The translations under genes were made by a program, and so were the position numbers. The notes below the pieces were generated by a model that was not told the DNA's origin, ran no database searches, and saw nothing but the letters and a program-made list of their open reading frames with translations. From Panax quinquefolius (taxonomy: Eukaryota; Streptophyta; Magnoliopsida; Apiales; Araliaceae), in the NCBI GenBank assembly GCA_020205615.1, contig CM035170.1:114738253-114802252 (forward strand): a stretch of DNA of 64,000 bases. Direction: 5' to 3'. Below, in pieces: positions 36,143-47,768 of this stretch; positions within the stretch are counted from its first letter, which is position 1, and the number at the start of each line of letters is the position of its first letter.

Positions 36143-36271
36143 ATCGCCGTAGAAGGACTCATATAAAATTGGAAATTAAAAATTTGAATATATATGTGTA
36201 TCTATATATACAGAGAGAGAATAAGGTGAGTTTGACCTACAACAAAGCTTACCTATGGCACGATTCCATCT

Positions 36272-38756
36272 ATGTAAGACCCCAACTTTTATAAATAAAG
36301 ATGAATTTTCTATAAATATTATTTTTGAATATTATGGAGTAAATTTGATTTAATGTTATAGTTGTGGGTAATATTTATAAATTTTGCAAAAGTAAGCAAG
36401 TTGTTATAAAATATTACGTTTGGTGGGGAATATTCTTTTTGTGGGGAATATTAAATGCGACTGGCCACAATCATTAATGGACCCCTGGCGGAATTATTGT
36501 CGGATTGAAAAGCGACAAAAATACTTTATGAAAATAACTTGGAGGAGGTGTTACTAGATTAAAACTATTGAACTACCCGTTAGTAAAAAGTGCGATGTCT
36601 GGCGTGGTTGCGTAGTAAGCAGACGGTATTGATTATTGATCTTACGTGAGAAGTCACAATTTATACTCAATTATTCTTCTGATAATTCTTTGCGTCATAT
36701 CTATTATATTATTGATTCATTATTGTCACGGTATCATCTCAGATAATATGTTATATTATTAAATCAATAATTGAAGCGGCCAAGTTATACATGATTAATA
36801 ATTGTTGAAAGATTAAATATGTGTTGATTAAAAATAAAATGATTTGTCGTAATATTTATTCAATCCTTAATGTATATAAAGAAATCTATTATGAGGCGTT
36901 TGTGGTAAGTTTGGTTATTTTATGGGGGCCGTATGTCATCATCTAAGAAGTCTCTTCATCGATAGTAATTACCTTCGTCGATAGTAATTACCTTTACCGA
37001 CGTCGAAACCACTTGTTTGTTTTTATATTACGAGCGTCAAACCAATTGTCATTTCACATTCTGACGTCGAACCACTTGGTGTTTCACATTCTGAGCGTCA
37101 AACCACTTTTCTTTTCACATCACTAATCGTCGAGCCACATGTCTTTTTTTCACATTTCAAGTGTTAAGCTATAAATCTTCTATAAATAGAGGCACAGTGC
37201 TTCATTATTTTTCATGAATTCATTCAAGCTATAGAGAGAAAAGTATAGAGAGAATAGAGAGAAAGAAGAAGAGTGTTACATTCTTTACACTTTCTGCGAT
37301 TATTCAATTTCCTACTAATGTAAGGGGTGTTATTCTTTCTTATTCAATGAAGAAACTGTTGTTATTCCATTGCTTATTGTTACATTGGAATAACTTTTGT
37401 ATCATGCTTTACCTATACATGGTGACATTCTTCTATTATTACATTGGAACATCATATACGTGTATTTTACAAGAACACAGGGTTAAAATGTCTTTATTAT
37501 TATTCTTTGGAACATCCTGTGCATGTGTTTTTTACGGACTGGTTAAAATCTTTATTATTATTATGTTGGAACATCCTGCATCGTATGTGTTTTACAGGAC
37601 TAGTTAAAATCTTTATTATTCTGTTGGAACATCACAGCCGATTGCAAAATTTTTGTGCGACTTTGGTTCCGTTATTATTATTCTGTTGGAATAACATATA
37701 CATCTGCAGTCTGCATACACGGTGATTTCTTTTGTTATTCCATTCTTTATTATACTCGATTGATTAAAGTTTTGAGTTCTATACTCCATGAAATTAGTAA
37801 AATATCCTTGATATTTAAGGCTTCATCCAATATCTTTTCATGGAAATATTCTTCCGATCATTCTTGAATTTTACTCTCTGAAAGCGATGTCGTGTTGACA
37901 ATTTGGACATTATTAGTTCCTGGATAAATTAATTCTTGAACTTGTTTTATTGAATTCTTATCGAAAGTTATCTGTGGCCTGTAGTGCATAGATGGACTTG
38001 GTATGATTATGACCAGGGATTATTCAGTGTAATCATGACCGTAATGTTATAAATGATGTGGTAAAAGTTATCATTGGCCCGTAGTGCATTGATGGATAGT
38101 TGTTGGCATGATCATGACCATTAATGAATACACGAATGTCCTTGGTCAGTAGTGCATGGATAATTTGTGGTCGTGATACTTAAAGAATATCCTCGTAGTA
38201 GTGCGGGGGTGATTCGATGATGTGGATTATTTATTAAAATTTGAGTCCCAAATGATAAAAGTCATGAAAAACCTTTTAAATCATAAAAGATAGTAGATTT
38301 TATTATCTACTGACTCTTTTAATGGATTACTTGTTCCACCGCAGTTTAAACTTGATGTTGTTATATTTTATCGGTTTAACATTTGTTGAAGGCTAACGAT
38401 AATTTATTACGCATTATCTTAGTCATAATATTTCTTCTTGGGCTAGTTGAGCTCACCTTTTTCTTTCACCGTTCTCTTGAGAAATGAGAACATAGCGAGG
38501 ACTTAGTCGGGGAACGGAGTGACGGTCGGAGGATAACATTAGTACTCCTCACTATTCGTGAAATAGTGTGTTAATAATTATAATGATGACTTCTTTTGAG
38601 TTTGTATAATCTCAGTAGACAATAATTGTATTCAAACTCACGAGTTATGTTTTGTCAAGTATTGTACCACAGGTTGTATTAGTAAGTTGTATTTGAATTT
38701 TGTACCATGTATCGACGACCCAAGATGGGTGATGTATACCTAATTTTGGGGCGTCA
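36272..38756 (+). mobile_element. Family-1 Ty3/gypsy 5' LTR, about 2.49 kb
   Basis: It starts TGTAAGACCCCAACTTTTAT and ends GGGGCGTCA, directly before a primer-binding-site-like TTGGTATCGAGCTTAGG (38759). The same start sequence recurs at 59650 after a polypurine tract, which identifies it as an LTR. It contains a degenerate tandem repeat of about 35 bp around GCGTC(A/G)AACCACTT (36995-37140), a TATA box at 37181 and, downstream, repeated TTGGAACATC words between TTATTATTATT tracts (37380-37690). Its length of about 2.5 kb is large but usual for plant chromoviruses. Confidence 0.8.
37181..37190 (+). promoter_or_regulatory. Putative LTR promoter TATA box (family 1)
   Basis: TATAAATAGA lies about 0.9 kb into the LTR. 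The same box with the same surroundings (CTTCTATAAATAGAGGC) is present in the 3' LTR at 63201, as expected for a conserved promoter. A run of GAGAGAAA words follows, suited to a transcript leader. Confidence 0.55.
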
Positions 38757-39167
38757 CGGTTGGTATCGAGCTTAGGATATGATCTCGGCTAAGATTTGAG
38801 AATAGTACTAGGAGGGAGAGCGGGAATTCCTTGTTAGTATGACTACCTAAGTTTATGTGGTATTTAATTGGTCGATTGAATTTAGGGATAATATATTACA
38901 TGTCAATTAACCTTTGTTTTGTGGCGATGTCTGAAAATGACATCCGAGAATGTTGAGAATAGCAATGGAGCACGAGCGACCGTCTATTCACCACATATCA
39001 ATAATCGAGATAATGTGCATCGGGAAGGCGACAATTCTCAAATGCAAACAACAACAACCTTGACCAAGTGATGAATGATCAATGTCCGGGGCTTTATGCA
39101 ATTCATACAACAACAATGACGAGAGGCGGCTCCATCCCAAAATGCGGTGGAAACACTTGGAAACTCT
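38757..39167 (+). pseudogene. Family-1 PBS and truncated gag start
   Basis: The primer-binding-site-like TGGTATCGAGC (38760) follows the LTR. It resembles the initiator tRNA-Met 3' end complement (TGGTATCAGAGC) with one base missing. A gag leader frame from about 38935 encodes MTSENVENSNGARATV and a Gln-rich stretch up to GGSIPQNAVETLGNSR. At about 39167 the sequence jumps into pol (DHHAKIDC), so most of gag, the zinc knuckle and the protease are absent. Confidence 0.6.
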
Positions 39168-41530
39168 CGTGATCATCATGCCAAAATTGATTGTTTAAAT
39201 AAGGTTGTTAGTTTTCATATTCTAACCAACCTTTGTTATGCAATTCAAGCAACTAAACCATTAAAATCAATCACTATCATATCTAATCATAAAAGCTATT
39301 CGTTTATTGAAAAGCGGATGTCGAGCTTTCTTAGCCCATGTTATAGATTTGAATAAAGACACGTCAAATTTGAATAATATTCTGTTGTTATTGACTTTCT
39401 GACGTATTTCAAGAACTTCTTGATCTACCCCGAGCGTGAAGTTGAATTCTTTATTGATCTTGAACTCTGGCATACAAGCCCATTTCTAAAACCCCATATC
39501 GAATGGCTCCTATTGAACTTCAGAGTTAAAGGTCCAACTACAGAATTGTTGGACATCGGTTTCATTCGTCTAAGACATCTCCTTTGGGGTGCTCTATTTT
39601 ATTTGTAAAGAAGAAAGACGGGAGTATGCGACTTTATTTGACTATCGGGAATTGAACCATGTCACCATCGAGAATAGGTATCCTCTACCTCGTATTGATG
39701 ACTTGTTTGACCGATTCTGAGGGCACAATTCTTTTCAAAAATCGATCTTCGCTTACGGATATCATCAATTTGAAGATTAGAATCGAGGATATTCCAAAGA
39801 TCGCCTTCGAACTCGGTATGGGCATTATGAATTCTTAGTCATGTCTTTTCGGACTAACTAATGCTCCTGCGGCTTTCGTGGATATGATGAACCAAAGTAT
39901 TCAAGGAATATTTGGATCGGTTTGTTGTTGTCTTTATTGATGACATCCTTATATATTCCAAAAGTCGTGAAGATCATGAGCACCATTTGAAGTTTGGTAC
40001 TCCAAAGGCTTCGTGAAAACCAACTATATGCCAAATTGAAGAAATGCGAGTTACGGCTTGAGGAAGTAGCCTTTCTTGGGCATGTGGTGTCAAAACATGG
40101 AGTATCTGTTGATCCGTGAAGATTGAAGCAATCTGAAAGTTAGGAGCAATAGAAGTCGGTGGATCAAGTACGTAGCTTTTTGGGCTTAAATTGGTTATTA
40201 TCGGAGATTCGTGGAAGGGTTTTCTCGAATCGCTACTCCATTAACTCAACTAACTTCGGAAGGATATAAAATTCGTTTGGAATGAAGAATCGCGAGAAGA
40301 GTTTCCAAGAGCTTAAGAGGAGACTTATTTCGACTTTGTTCTAACAATACCATCCGGTTCGGATGGATTTGTTATCTGAACGATGCTTGAGTGCAAGGGT
40401 TAGGATGTGTTCTCAAATGCAACGTGGGAAAGTCATAGCTTTATGCCTCGCGACAACTTAAAAGAGTATGAGAGGAATTATCCTACTCATGATCTAGAGT
40501 TAGCGGCATCGTTTTCAGCTATTAAAGATATGGAGGCACTATCTATATGGGGAGAAAGTGGAGATATATTCGGACCATAAAAGCCTTAAATATTTCTTCA
40601 CTCAAAAGAACTCAACATGCGGCAGTGACGTTGGCTCAAACTATTGAAAGACTACGACCACACTATTCAATACCATCCCGGTAAAAAAGCGAGAACGTGG
40701 TAGGTGACGCATTGAGTAGAAGATCATATATGGAAGCGAGTGCGATGATGTCAAGTATACGCATAGAGCCAACTTTAATAGAAAAGTTAAGGTTCTTTCG
40801 AGCCACCCAATCCGGAGGCGATCATTATGAAGAAGAAAGTCTGAAGGAGCTATTAGGAAGCGAGAATTGATGAAGAAGGAATACTTGAGTCCACTCTGAG
40901 ACTTTGTGTTCCTAACGACTCGATTTGAAGAACAAGATTATGATGGAGGCACACAATACACCATTTGCAATCCATCTCGAAGTACTAAAATGTATCGTGA
41001 TCTTCGACATACATTTTGGTGGAACAATATGAAGAGAGAGATTGCAAAGTTTATCTCGATGTGTTTAACTTGTCGGCGTGTAAAGGCGGAGCATCTAGTA
41101 CCTAAGGGTCCGTTCAGCAACCACTTGAGATTCCGAATGGAAGTGGGAACACATTACCATGGATTTCATTACGGGTCTTCCTACGGTTTCTCAAGGCATC
41201 AATCTTTATTTGGGTTATTGTTGATAGATTAACCAAATCTGCTTTCATTTCTTGCCGATCACGGAGACTTATTCCTTGAACGTCTTCTTTAGTATATGCG
41301 TAAATGAGATTGTGAGGTTGCATGGCATGCACAGTATCCATAGTTTGGATCGTGACCCAAGATTCACTTCAAGATTTTGGGTTAGCTTGCAAAAAGCTAT
41401 GGGCGCGGTTTACATTTAGTTCGCGCATACCATCCCCAAACAGACGAGACGATCGTAGAGAGGACTATTCAAACTCTTGAAGATTTATTAAGACTACATG
41501 TCGACGTCGCCGATTTCGAACGAAATTTTA
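39168..41530 (+). pseudogene. Family-2-type pol remnant (RT, RNase H, integrase)
   Basis: Starting at the end of the protease region (HHAKIDC near 39174), the segment carries reverse transcriptase (NRYPLPR near 39674; [10 protein letters not shown] near 39932), RNase H (DHKSLKYFF near 40575) and the integrase zinc finger (MCLTC near 41058) with the first catalytic region (MDF near 41158). Frames are broken many times. The sequence is closer to the family-2 copies at 45430 and 51610 than to the family-1 copy at 57306. At about 41480-41530 it skips the integrase C-terminus and chromodomain and ends GATTTCGAACGAAATTT just before an LTR. Confidence 0.75.
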
Positions 41531-44177
41531 AATAAAGACCCTAAAATTTTTTTAAATTTCCTTTATTTATTATTTTGAAATAGTAAGGGTTGATTTGATT
41601 AATGTGGATAGTTAGGGTAAAATACGCAAATATTTCAAAATAAGCAAGTGGTTATAAAATATTCATTGTTGTTGAGGAATATTCGTTTGGTCGTGGAATA
41701 TTCAGATCGCTTCAGGAATATTCGTATTTACTCACGTAGCCACCATGTGTGGGCCCCATAACTGAAAGCGATTGGATGAGGAAAACGACAAATATAAGTT
41801 GTTTAAAAAAATAACGTAATTGTTACCGTTAATATCATCGTTGAATACCCTTATGGTTAAAACACACTAATACGCTGTTGTTGAACAAGAAGACACCAGA
41901 TTGCATCAATTATCGATCCTTACGTAAGAAGGCACACTACTCAATAATTGTTACAAAGAATTACTGCTCAATATTTTATTTTATCGATTCAATAATTGTC
42001 ATATTGGTATTTTATATTATCATTGTTCAATAATTGTCACACATAATTTTTCCCATTATCGATCAATAATTCATATTATTTGAATAATATTATTAGATAA
42101 CATTATTGGCAATGTCTAGAAAGTTCTCGCCTAAGGAGAGGTTTGGTCACCTAATCAAGGCCGCCAAGAAGAGAGAGATCCTTATCGAAAGCCCCTTTCC
42201 CTGAACCGCCTCGTCATTATAATTGTGATTCTCGTAATATTATTTGGGAATAATTAATTATTGATTTATATGATAAGAAAATATTTATTTGATATGGATA
42301 TAAATGATGGATTTATTTATTATATGTGGTTATAATTGAAGGATTTAATGTTGAGGTGTTTTATCAAGATTTTTACATTTGAATGGAGGTATTAAAAATC
42401 AAATCAAGATTTTTACGATATATCATGTGAGTTATAATTTTTAATCCGACCGCTTGGATCGTTATAATTTTTGGATATGTTATACATATATAAGTTGAGT
42501 ATATGTCTACAAATTTTGAACCGTTAAAATGAACGAATGATTTGTTATAAATTTTAAGAGGTGTTTGATTCTAAAGTAGGGTTATAATTGATTTTGGTGG
42601 AAAATTCTAGAATTGAGTGGGCCCCCACTTCTTGGTTGGTGAAAAAATGTGCTGAATTTTATTTCAAATGTGGTGGGTGGCAATAGTAGCAGGTAAAGCC
42701 ATCGTGTAGCAGTCAAGTCTGCTTTACACGGCTAACATTTTCCTATAAATAGAGGGCTAAGTTAGAATTGAAAATCACACCGTAAACAAAGTTTTCTCTT
42801 TCTCTCTATATTATCGAGCGTATTTTGTGAGTATTTAGATACTTTGAGAGTTGTTGCTCAAAGATAAGTTTCATTCAAAGATCACTTCCGATCTTTCCTT
42901 CCAAGTACTCGATTCTTTGAGGTAAGGGATGTTATTTTTTCAGAATGATATTATTTCTTCAATATCATTATCTCAAATATCGGTTGAACTTTTTATCAAA
43001 TTTGAACTTTTTCATGCTCTGGGTTACTATTCATGAGTTACTATTCACGAAGTTACTATTCACGAGTTACTATTCACGAAGTTACTATTCACGAAGTTAC
43101 TATTCACGAGTACTATTCATGAAGCGTGAAAATGTTTTTTTGTGGAATTTCTATCTTTTGGTGCTCTGAGTTACTATTCACGATATCGACTTATTCACGA
43201 TACTATTTCACGATACTTGAAGACTATTCATCGAAAAATAAAATTTCTTCTTTTCGTCCAAAATATCTATTCGGATACTAGCTTTGATTGTATCCATGTT
43301 TTGATCATTCTCAATTTTACACCACTACGATTATTTTGAGGTATTTTTGAACATGGATAAAACAAAGTACTAATCCTTAATCCTTAATCCTTGTCATTTT
43401 GTTTCACCGATTCGCTTTTTAAAAATATTTTTCATCATCCTCGCCTTAAATGATGATATTATTGAATATCTTTGGCCGTAGTAAAAAGATGAATGATTTC
43501 TCAAGAATATCTTCGGCCAAGTAAATGATGAATTTTAAGAATATCTTCGCCTCAGAGTAAAGATGAATGTGTGTTTAAATGAATACGACTAATCGATGAA
43601 TATCTTCGGCCAGAGTAAAGATGAATATTTGATTCCGTATGTTTATGGATTGATGTTACAGTGATAAAAGATAGACGATGAACTTTTAAATTCATACATG
43701 TAAGATAGTAGTTTGCATTCTCTACTTAACTCTTCTAATGAATTATTATTTCACGCATGTAATATTGATTTAAAATTTGTTGTCTATCAGATTCTATTAA
43801 ATTTTTCCTCGTTGAAGACTAACGATAATTTGTTGTATATTATCTTAGTCATAATATTCTTTATCGAGCTAGTTGAGCTCACCCTTTTCCTTTTTGTTCC
43901 ATTTTTCTCGTGAGGCGAGAATATAAATGCGAGTACGAAGCCTGGGGTATGGAATGAAGGTTTTAGAAAGGATTGTTTAGTAGTCCTCACCATTTTTGTA
44001 AAATAATGTATCAATAAATGTGATGAGGATTTATTTGAGTATAGATATTGTCTCTGAAGATAATATTTGTATTTAAACTCACGCTTTTATCGTTGTAATA
44101 ATAAAGTTGTAGTTGTTTTCGTATTCATGTATCGACAACCTCGTAATGGGTGATGTATACCTATTTTGGGGGCGCCA
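41531..44177 (+). mobile_element. Family-2 Ty3/gypsy LTR, copy a, about 2.65 kb
   Basis: It starts near AAGACCCTAAAATTTTTTT (first bases decayed) and ends GGGGGCGCCA, followed by the primer-binding-site-like ATGGTATCGTAGCTAGG (44181). A TATA box (TATAAATAGAGGG) lies at 42744. From 43020 to 43110 the unit GTTACTATTCACGA is repeated about seven times. A segment with repeated GAATATCTT and AAAGATGAAT words follows (43460-43625). Copies b, c and a solo copy of the same LTR occur to the right. Confidence 0.8.
42744..42756 (+). promoter_or_regulatory. Putative LTR promoter TATA box (family 2)
   Basis: TATAAATAGAGGG sits about 1.2 kb into the LTR in the context TTTTCCTATAAATAGAGGGC. The same context occurs in copy b (48906), copy c (55868, TATAAATGAGGG) and the solo LTR (61808). 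Confidence 0.55.
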
Positions 44178-44346
44178 CAAATGGTATCGTAGCTAGGATA
44201 TGATCTCCAAGTGAGATCGGGAATGTAACTAGAGGGAGAGACGAGTAAATCCTTCGCTAATGTGTCCTACCTAAGCTTATTTGTTAGTTGGTCAGTATAT
44301 AGGGATATTATGTGATATATTGATTTCCTTAATTAACCTTTGTTTT

Positions 44347-44727
44347 ATGGCAGTATTTAAGATGGCAGCTGAAAATGTCAACAATGGAGTGAATGAGACC
44401 GTGGATATACCTCTAATCACCAACCAGGATAATGTAATATCAAGCAAAGAAGGAATTAGAGATATCCATGTGGTGAGGGAAGAATTAATAGTTGCACCCG
44501 AGCTAGTCGCAGAGGTAGCAGCTGAGAGTGAGGAAGAAGAGGAACCTGAGGAGAATTTATTAGAAGAAATTTTTGATCAAAATGTAGAACTACGAGATCG
44601 TATTCGTGAGCTAGAAGAACAGGTTGAAGAACTGCAAGCGATCGTGGAACAAAGAGATACAACAATTCAAAATTGTGTTACCCGATATGTGATGCTCGAA
44701 CAAAATCACGCTTTCGGCAGAGGGTAA
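44347..44727 (+). CDS. Family-2 gag N-terminal fragment
   Basis: Two starts are possible, ATG 44347 or ATG 44362 (MAAENVNNGV); the second gives the cleaner Gag-like N-terminus. The frame runs to a stop at 44727 and contains an acidic run (SEEEEEPEENLLEEIF) followed by heptad-like ELRDRIRELEEQVEELQAIV, a strong coiled-coil candidate. Downstream to about 45060 further gag-like sequence continues only in broken frames. This is the longest intact gag piece in the window. The matching region of the next copy (50500-50885) has several indels. Confidence 0.6.
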   Translation: MAVFKMAAENVNNGVNETVDIPLITNQDNVISSKEGIRDIHVVREELIVAPELVAEVAAESEEEEEPEENLLEEIFDQNVELRDRIRELEEQVEELQAIVEQRDTTIQNCVTRYVMLEQNHAFGRG

Positions 44728-47700
44728 GATATTAAAGTCGAATCGAGAATTCAAATATCAAGGATCACCGAAAGAAGAAACAACCAACGAGTGAGAATGA
44801 AGGATGCGGGGTAAAAGCCGCACGACATGTTGATATTGTAGAAAGAGACGTCCGATCCAAAAAGGTTAAAATAGATGATATACATTTCTTTTGGACAAAG
44901 AATCGAAGAACCCAACATCGAAGTTTTAAATTACCTCAGATGAGAAGCAAAATCTCAATTCGATATGGATCAAGATCGATGATTCGATCATATGAATCGA
45001 GTACGATGAAGCAAATGAAGGTGGAATATGCCCTATAGAAAAGTCAATTCCAACGATAGTAACGACACCAAATGCTACCCCGCATAAGTCAAAGCCGTGT
45101 AGTTCAAAGGAGAGCTATTGTCACGACTTCCCAACAAGTGAGGAACCCGAACGGTTAGTACGGGTTAGTTAATTATAATTCTCAAGCGAGTTTATACCTT
45201 ATTAGATACCGCCTACCCATTCTTTATCTCTCCTCCGCATGTGCTCAACGCTTAAACTTGACCGAGAAATTAGACTTCGACCTATCTCGTGGAAACTCCG
45301 CTAGAGAAACTTTCATCACATCCACTCGCTTATAAATCTTGTTTGATTCAAGTTGGCACCATTACCTTACCCGTTGACCTTTATCTCTTTAAAGATACTT
45401 GCTTTTGATGTGATTTTAGGAATTGATCGTTAACTACTCATCATGCCAAAATTGATTGTTTTCGTAAGGTCATTAGTTTTCATATTCCTAACCAACCTCG
45501 TTGTAGATTTAATTCAAGCAACTAAACCATTAAAATCAATCACTATCATATCTAATCATAAAGCTATTCGCTTATTGAAAAAAAGCGGATGTCAAGCTTT
45601 CTTAGCCCATGTTATGGATTTGAATAAAGACACGCCAAATTTGAATAATATTCCCGTTGTTATCGACTTTCCCGACGATTTCAAGAACTTCCTGCCTACC
45701 CCGTAACGTGAAGTCAATTCTTTATCGATCTTGAACCCGCATACAAAGCCCATTTCTAAAACCCCATATCGAATGGCTCCTATTGAACTTCAGAGTTAAA
45801 GGTCCAACTACAGAATTGTTGGACATCTGCTTTCATTCTGGCCCCAAGACATCTCCTCGGGGTGCTCCTGCTTTTATTCAGAAAAGAAAAAGACGGAGTA
45901 TGCGACTTTGTATTGACTATCTGAATCAACCATGTCACCATCAAGAATAGGTATCCTCTACCTCGATTGATGACTTGTTTGACCAACAGCAAGGGCACAA
46001 TTCTTTTCAAAATCGATCTTCGCTCGATATCATCAAATTTGAAGATTAGAATCGAGGATATTCCAAAGACCGCCTTCGTAACTCCTGGTATGGGCATTAT
46101 GAATTCTTAGTCATGTCTTTCTTTGACTAACTAATGCTCCCAAGGCTTTCATGGATATGATGAACCGAGTATTCAAGGAATATTTGATCAATTTTTGTTG
46201 TCATTTTTATTGATGACATCCTTATATATTCCAAAAGTCGTGAAGATCATGAGCACCATTTGAAGTCGGTACTCCAAAGGCTTCGTGAAAACCAACTATA
46301 TGCCAAATTGAAGAAATGCGAAGTTCGCTCGAGGAAGTAGCCTTTCTTGGGCATGTGGTGTCAAAACATGGAGTATCTGCTGATCCCACCAAGATCAAGC
46401 AATACAAAGTTGGGAGCAACCAAGCTCTGCGATCAAGTACGAAGCTTTTGGGCTTAATGGTTATTATCGGAGATTCGTGGAAGGGTTTTCTAATCGCTAC
46501 TCCATTAACTCAAATAACTCTAAAGGATACAAAATTCGCTTGGAATGAAGAATGCGAGAAGAGTTTCCAAGAGCTTAAGAGGAGACTTATTTCTAAGACT
46601 GCTCTAACAATACCATCCGGTTCTTGATGGATTTGTTATCTACAACGATGCTTCGTGCAAAGGGTTAGGATGTGTTCTCATGCAACGGGAAAGTCATAGC
46701 CTATGCCTCGCGACAACTTAAAGAGTATGAGAGGAATTATCCTACTCATGATCTAGAGTCAAGCAAGCAAAGCTGCTGCTTAAAGATATGGAGGCACTAT
46801 CTATATGGGGAGAAAGTGGAGATATATTCGCACCATAAAAGCCTTAAATATTTCTTCACTCAAAAGAACTCAACACGCAAGCAATGACGCTGGCTCGAAC
46901 TATCGAAAGACTACGACCACACTATTCAATACCATCCCGGTAAAGTTTAACGTGGTAGCCGACGATTGAGTAGAAGATCATATGCGGAACGAAAAGCGAT
47001 GATGTCAAGTATACGACAGAGCCAACTTTAATAGAAAAGTTAAGGTCGCTTGCCACCGAATCCGAGTCATGCCGATGCGTATGAAGAAGAAAGTACAAGA
47101 AGGAGCTATTCCTAAGCGAGAATCGATGAAGAAGGAATACTTCGAGTCCACTCTAGACTTTGTGGTCTAAACGACTCGATTTGAAGAACAAGATTATGAT
47201 GGAGGCACACAATACACCATTTGCAATCCATCCTCGAAGTACTAAAATGTATCGTGATCTTCGACATACATTTTGGTGGAACAATATGAAGAGAGAGATT
47301 GCAAAGTTTATCTCAATGTGTTTAACTCATCAACGGTAAAGGCGAGCATCTAGTACCTAAGGGTCCGCTGCAACCACTTGAGATTCCTAAATGGAAGTGG
47401 GAACACATTACCATGGATTTCACATTTTTGTCTTCCTACGGTTTCTCAAGGCATCAATGCTATTTGGGTTATTGTTGATAGATTAACCAAGTCCGCTTTC
47501 ATTTCGCCGACACGGAGACTTATTCCTCGAACGCCTTGCTAGTACGTACGTAAATGAGATTGTGAGGTCAGCATGGCATGCCTCAGATCCATAGTTTCGG
47601 ATCGTGACCCAAGATTCACTTCAAGATTTTGGGTTAGCTTTGCCCAAAAAGTTAAAGTTTTGTGGAGGAATCATGCTATGAAAATGACCGGAATTGAAAC

Positions 47701-47768
47701 GAAATAAAGCGAGGTATTATTTTTCAAATAGTAAGGGTTGATTTGATTAAATTTCATAAGGAGGGAGG
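44728..47768 (+). pseudogene. Family-2 gag-pol remnant, middle copy
   Basis: After broken gag sequence, a retropepsin-like region at about 45185-45440 reads YTLLDTA (active Asp), a segment with ETFITST, then FDVILGI. Reverse transcriptase follows (NRYPLPR near 45942; DDILIYSK near 46209), then RNase H ([19 protein letters not shown] near 46700; [11 protein letters not shown] near 46833) and the integrase zinc-binding and core start (47160-47640). At about 47640 it jumps from the integrase core ([11 protein letters not shown]) to the region shortly before the 3' end (KVLWR-like, 47658), losing about 0.7 kb. Around 47700-47830 the 3' end and LTR start are out of order. No frame is open throughout. 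Confidence 0.75.

Noticed and set aside
38759..38780. tRNA gene at the TGGTATCGAGC words after the LTRs
   Set aside because: Only about 17 bases resemble the tRNA end, and their position right after an LTR identifies a primer binding site.
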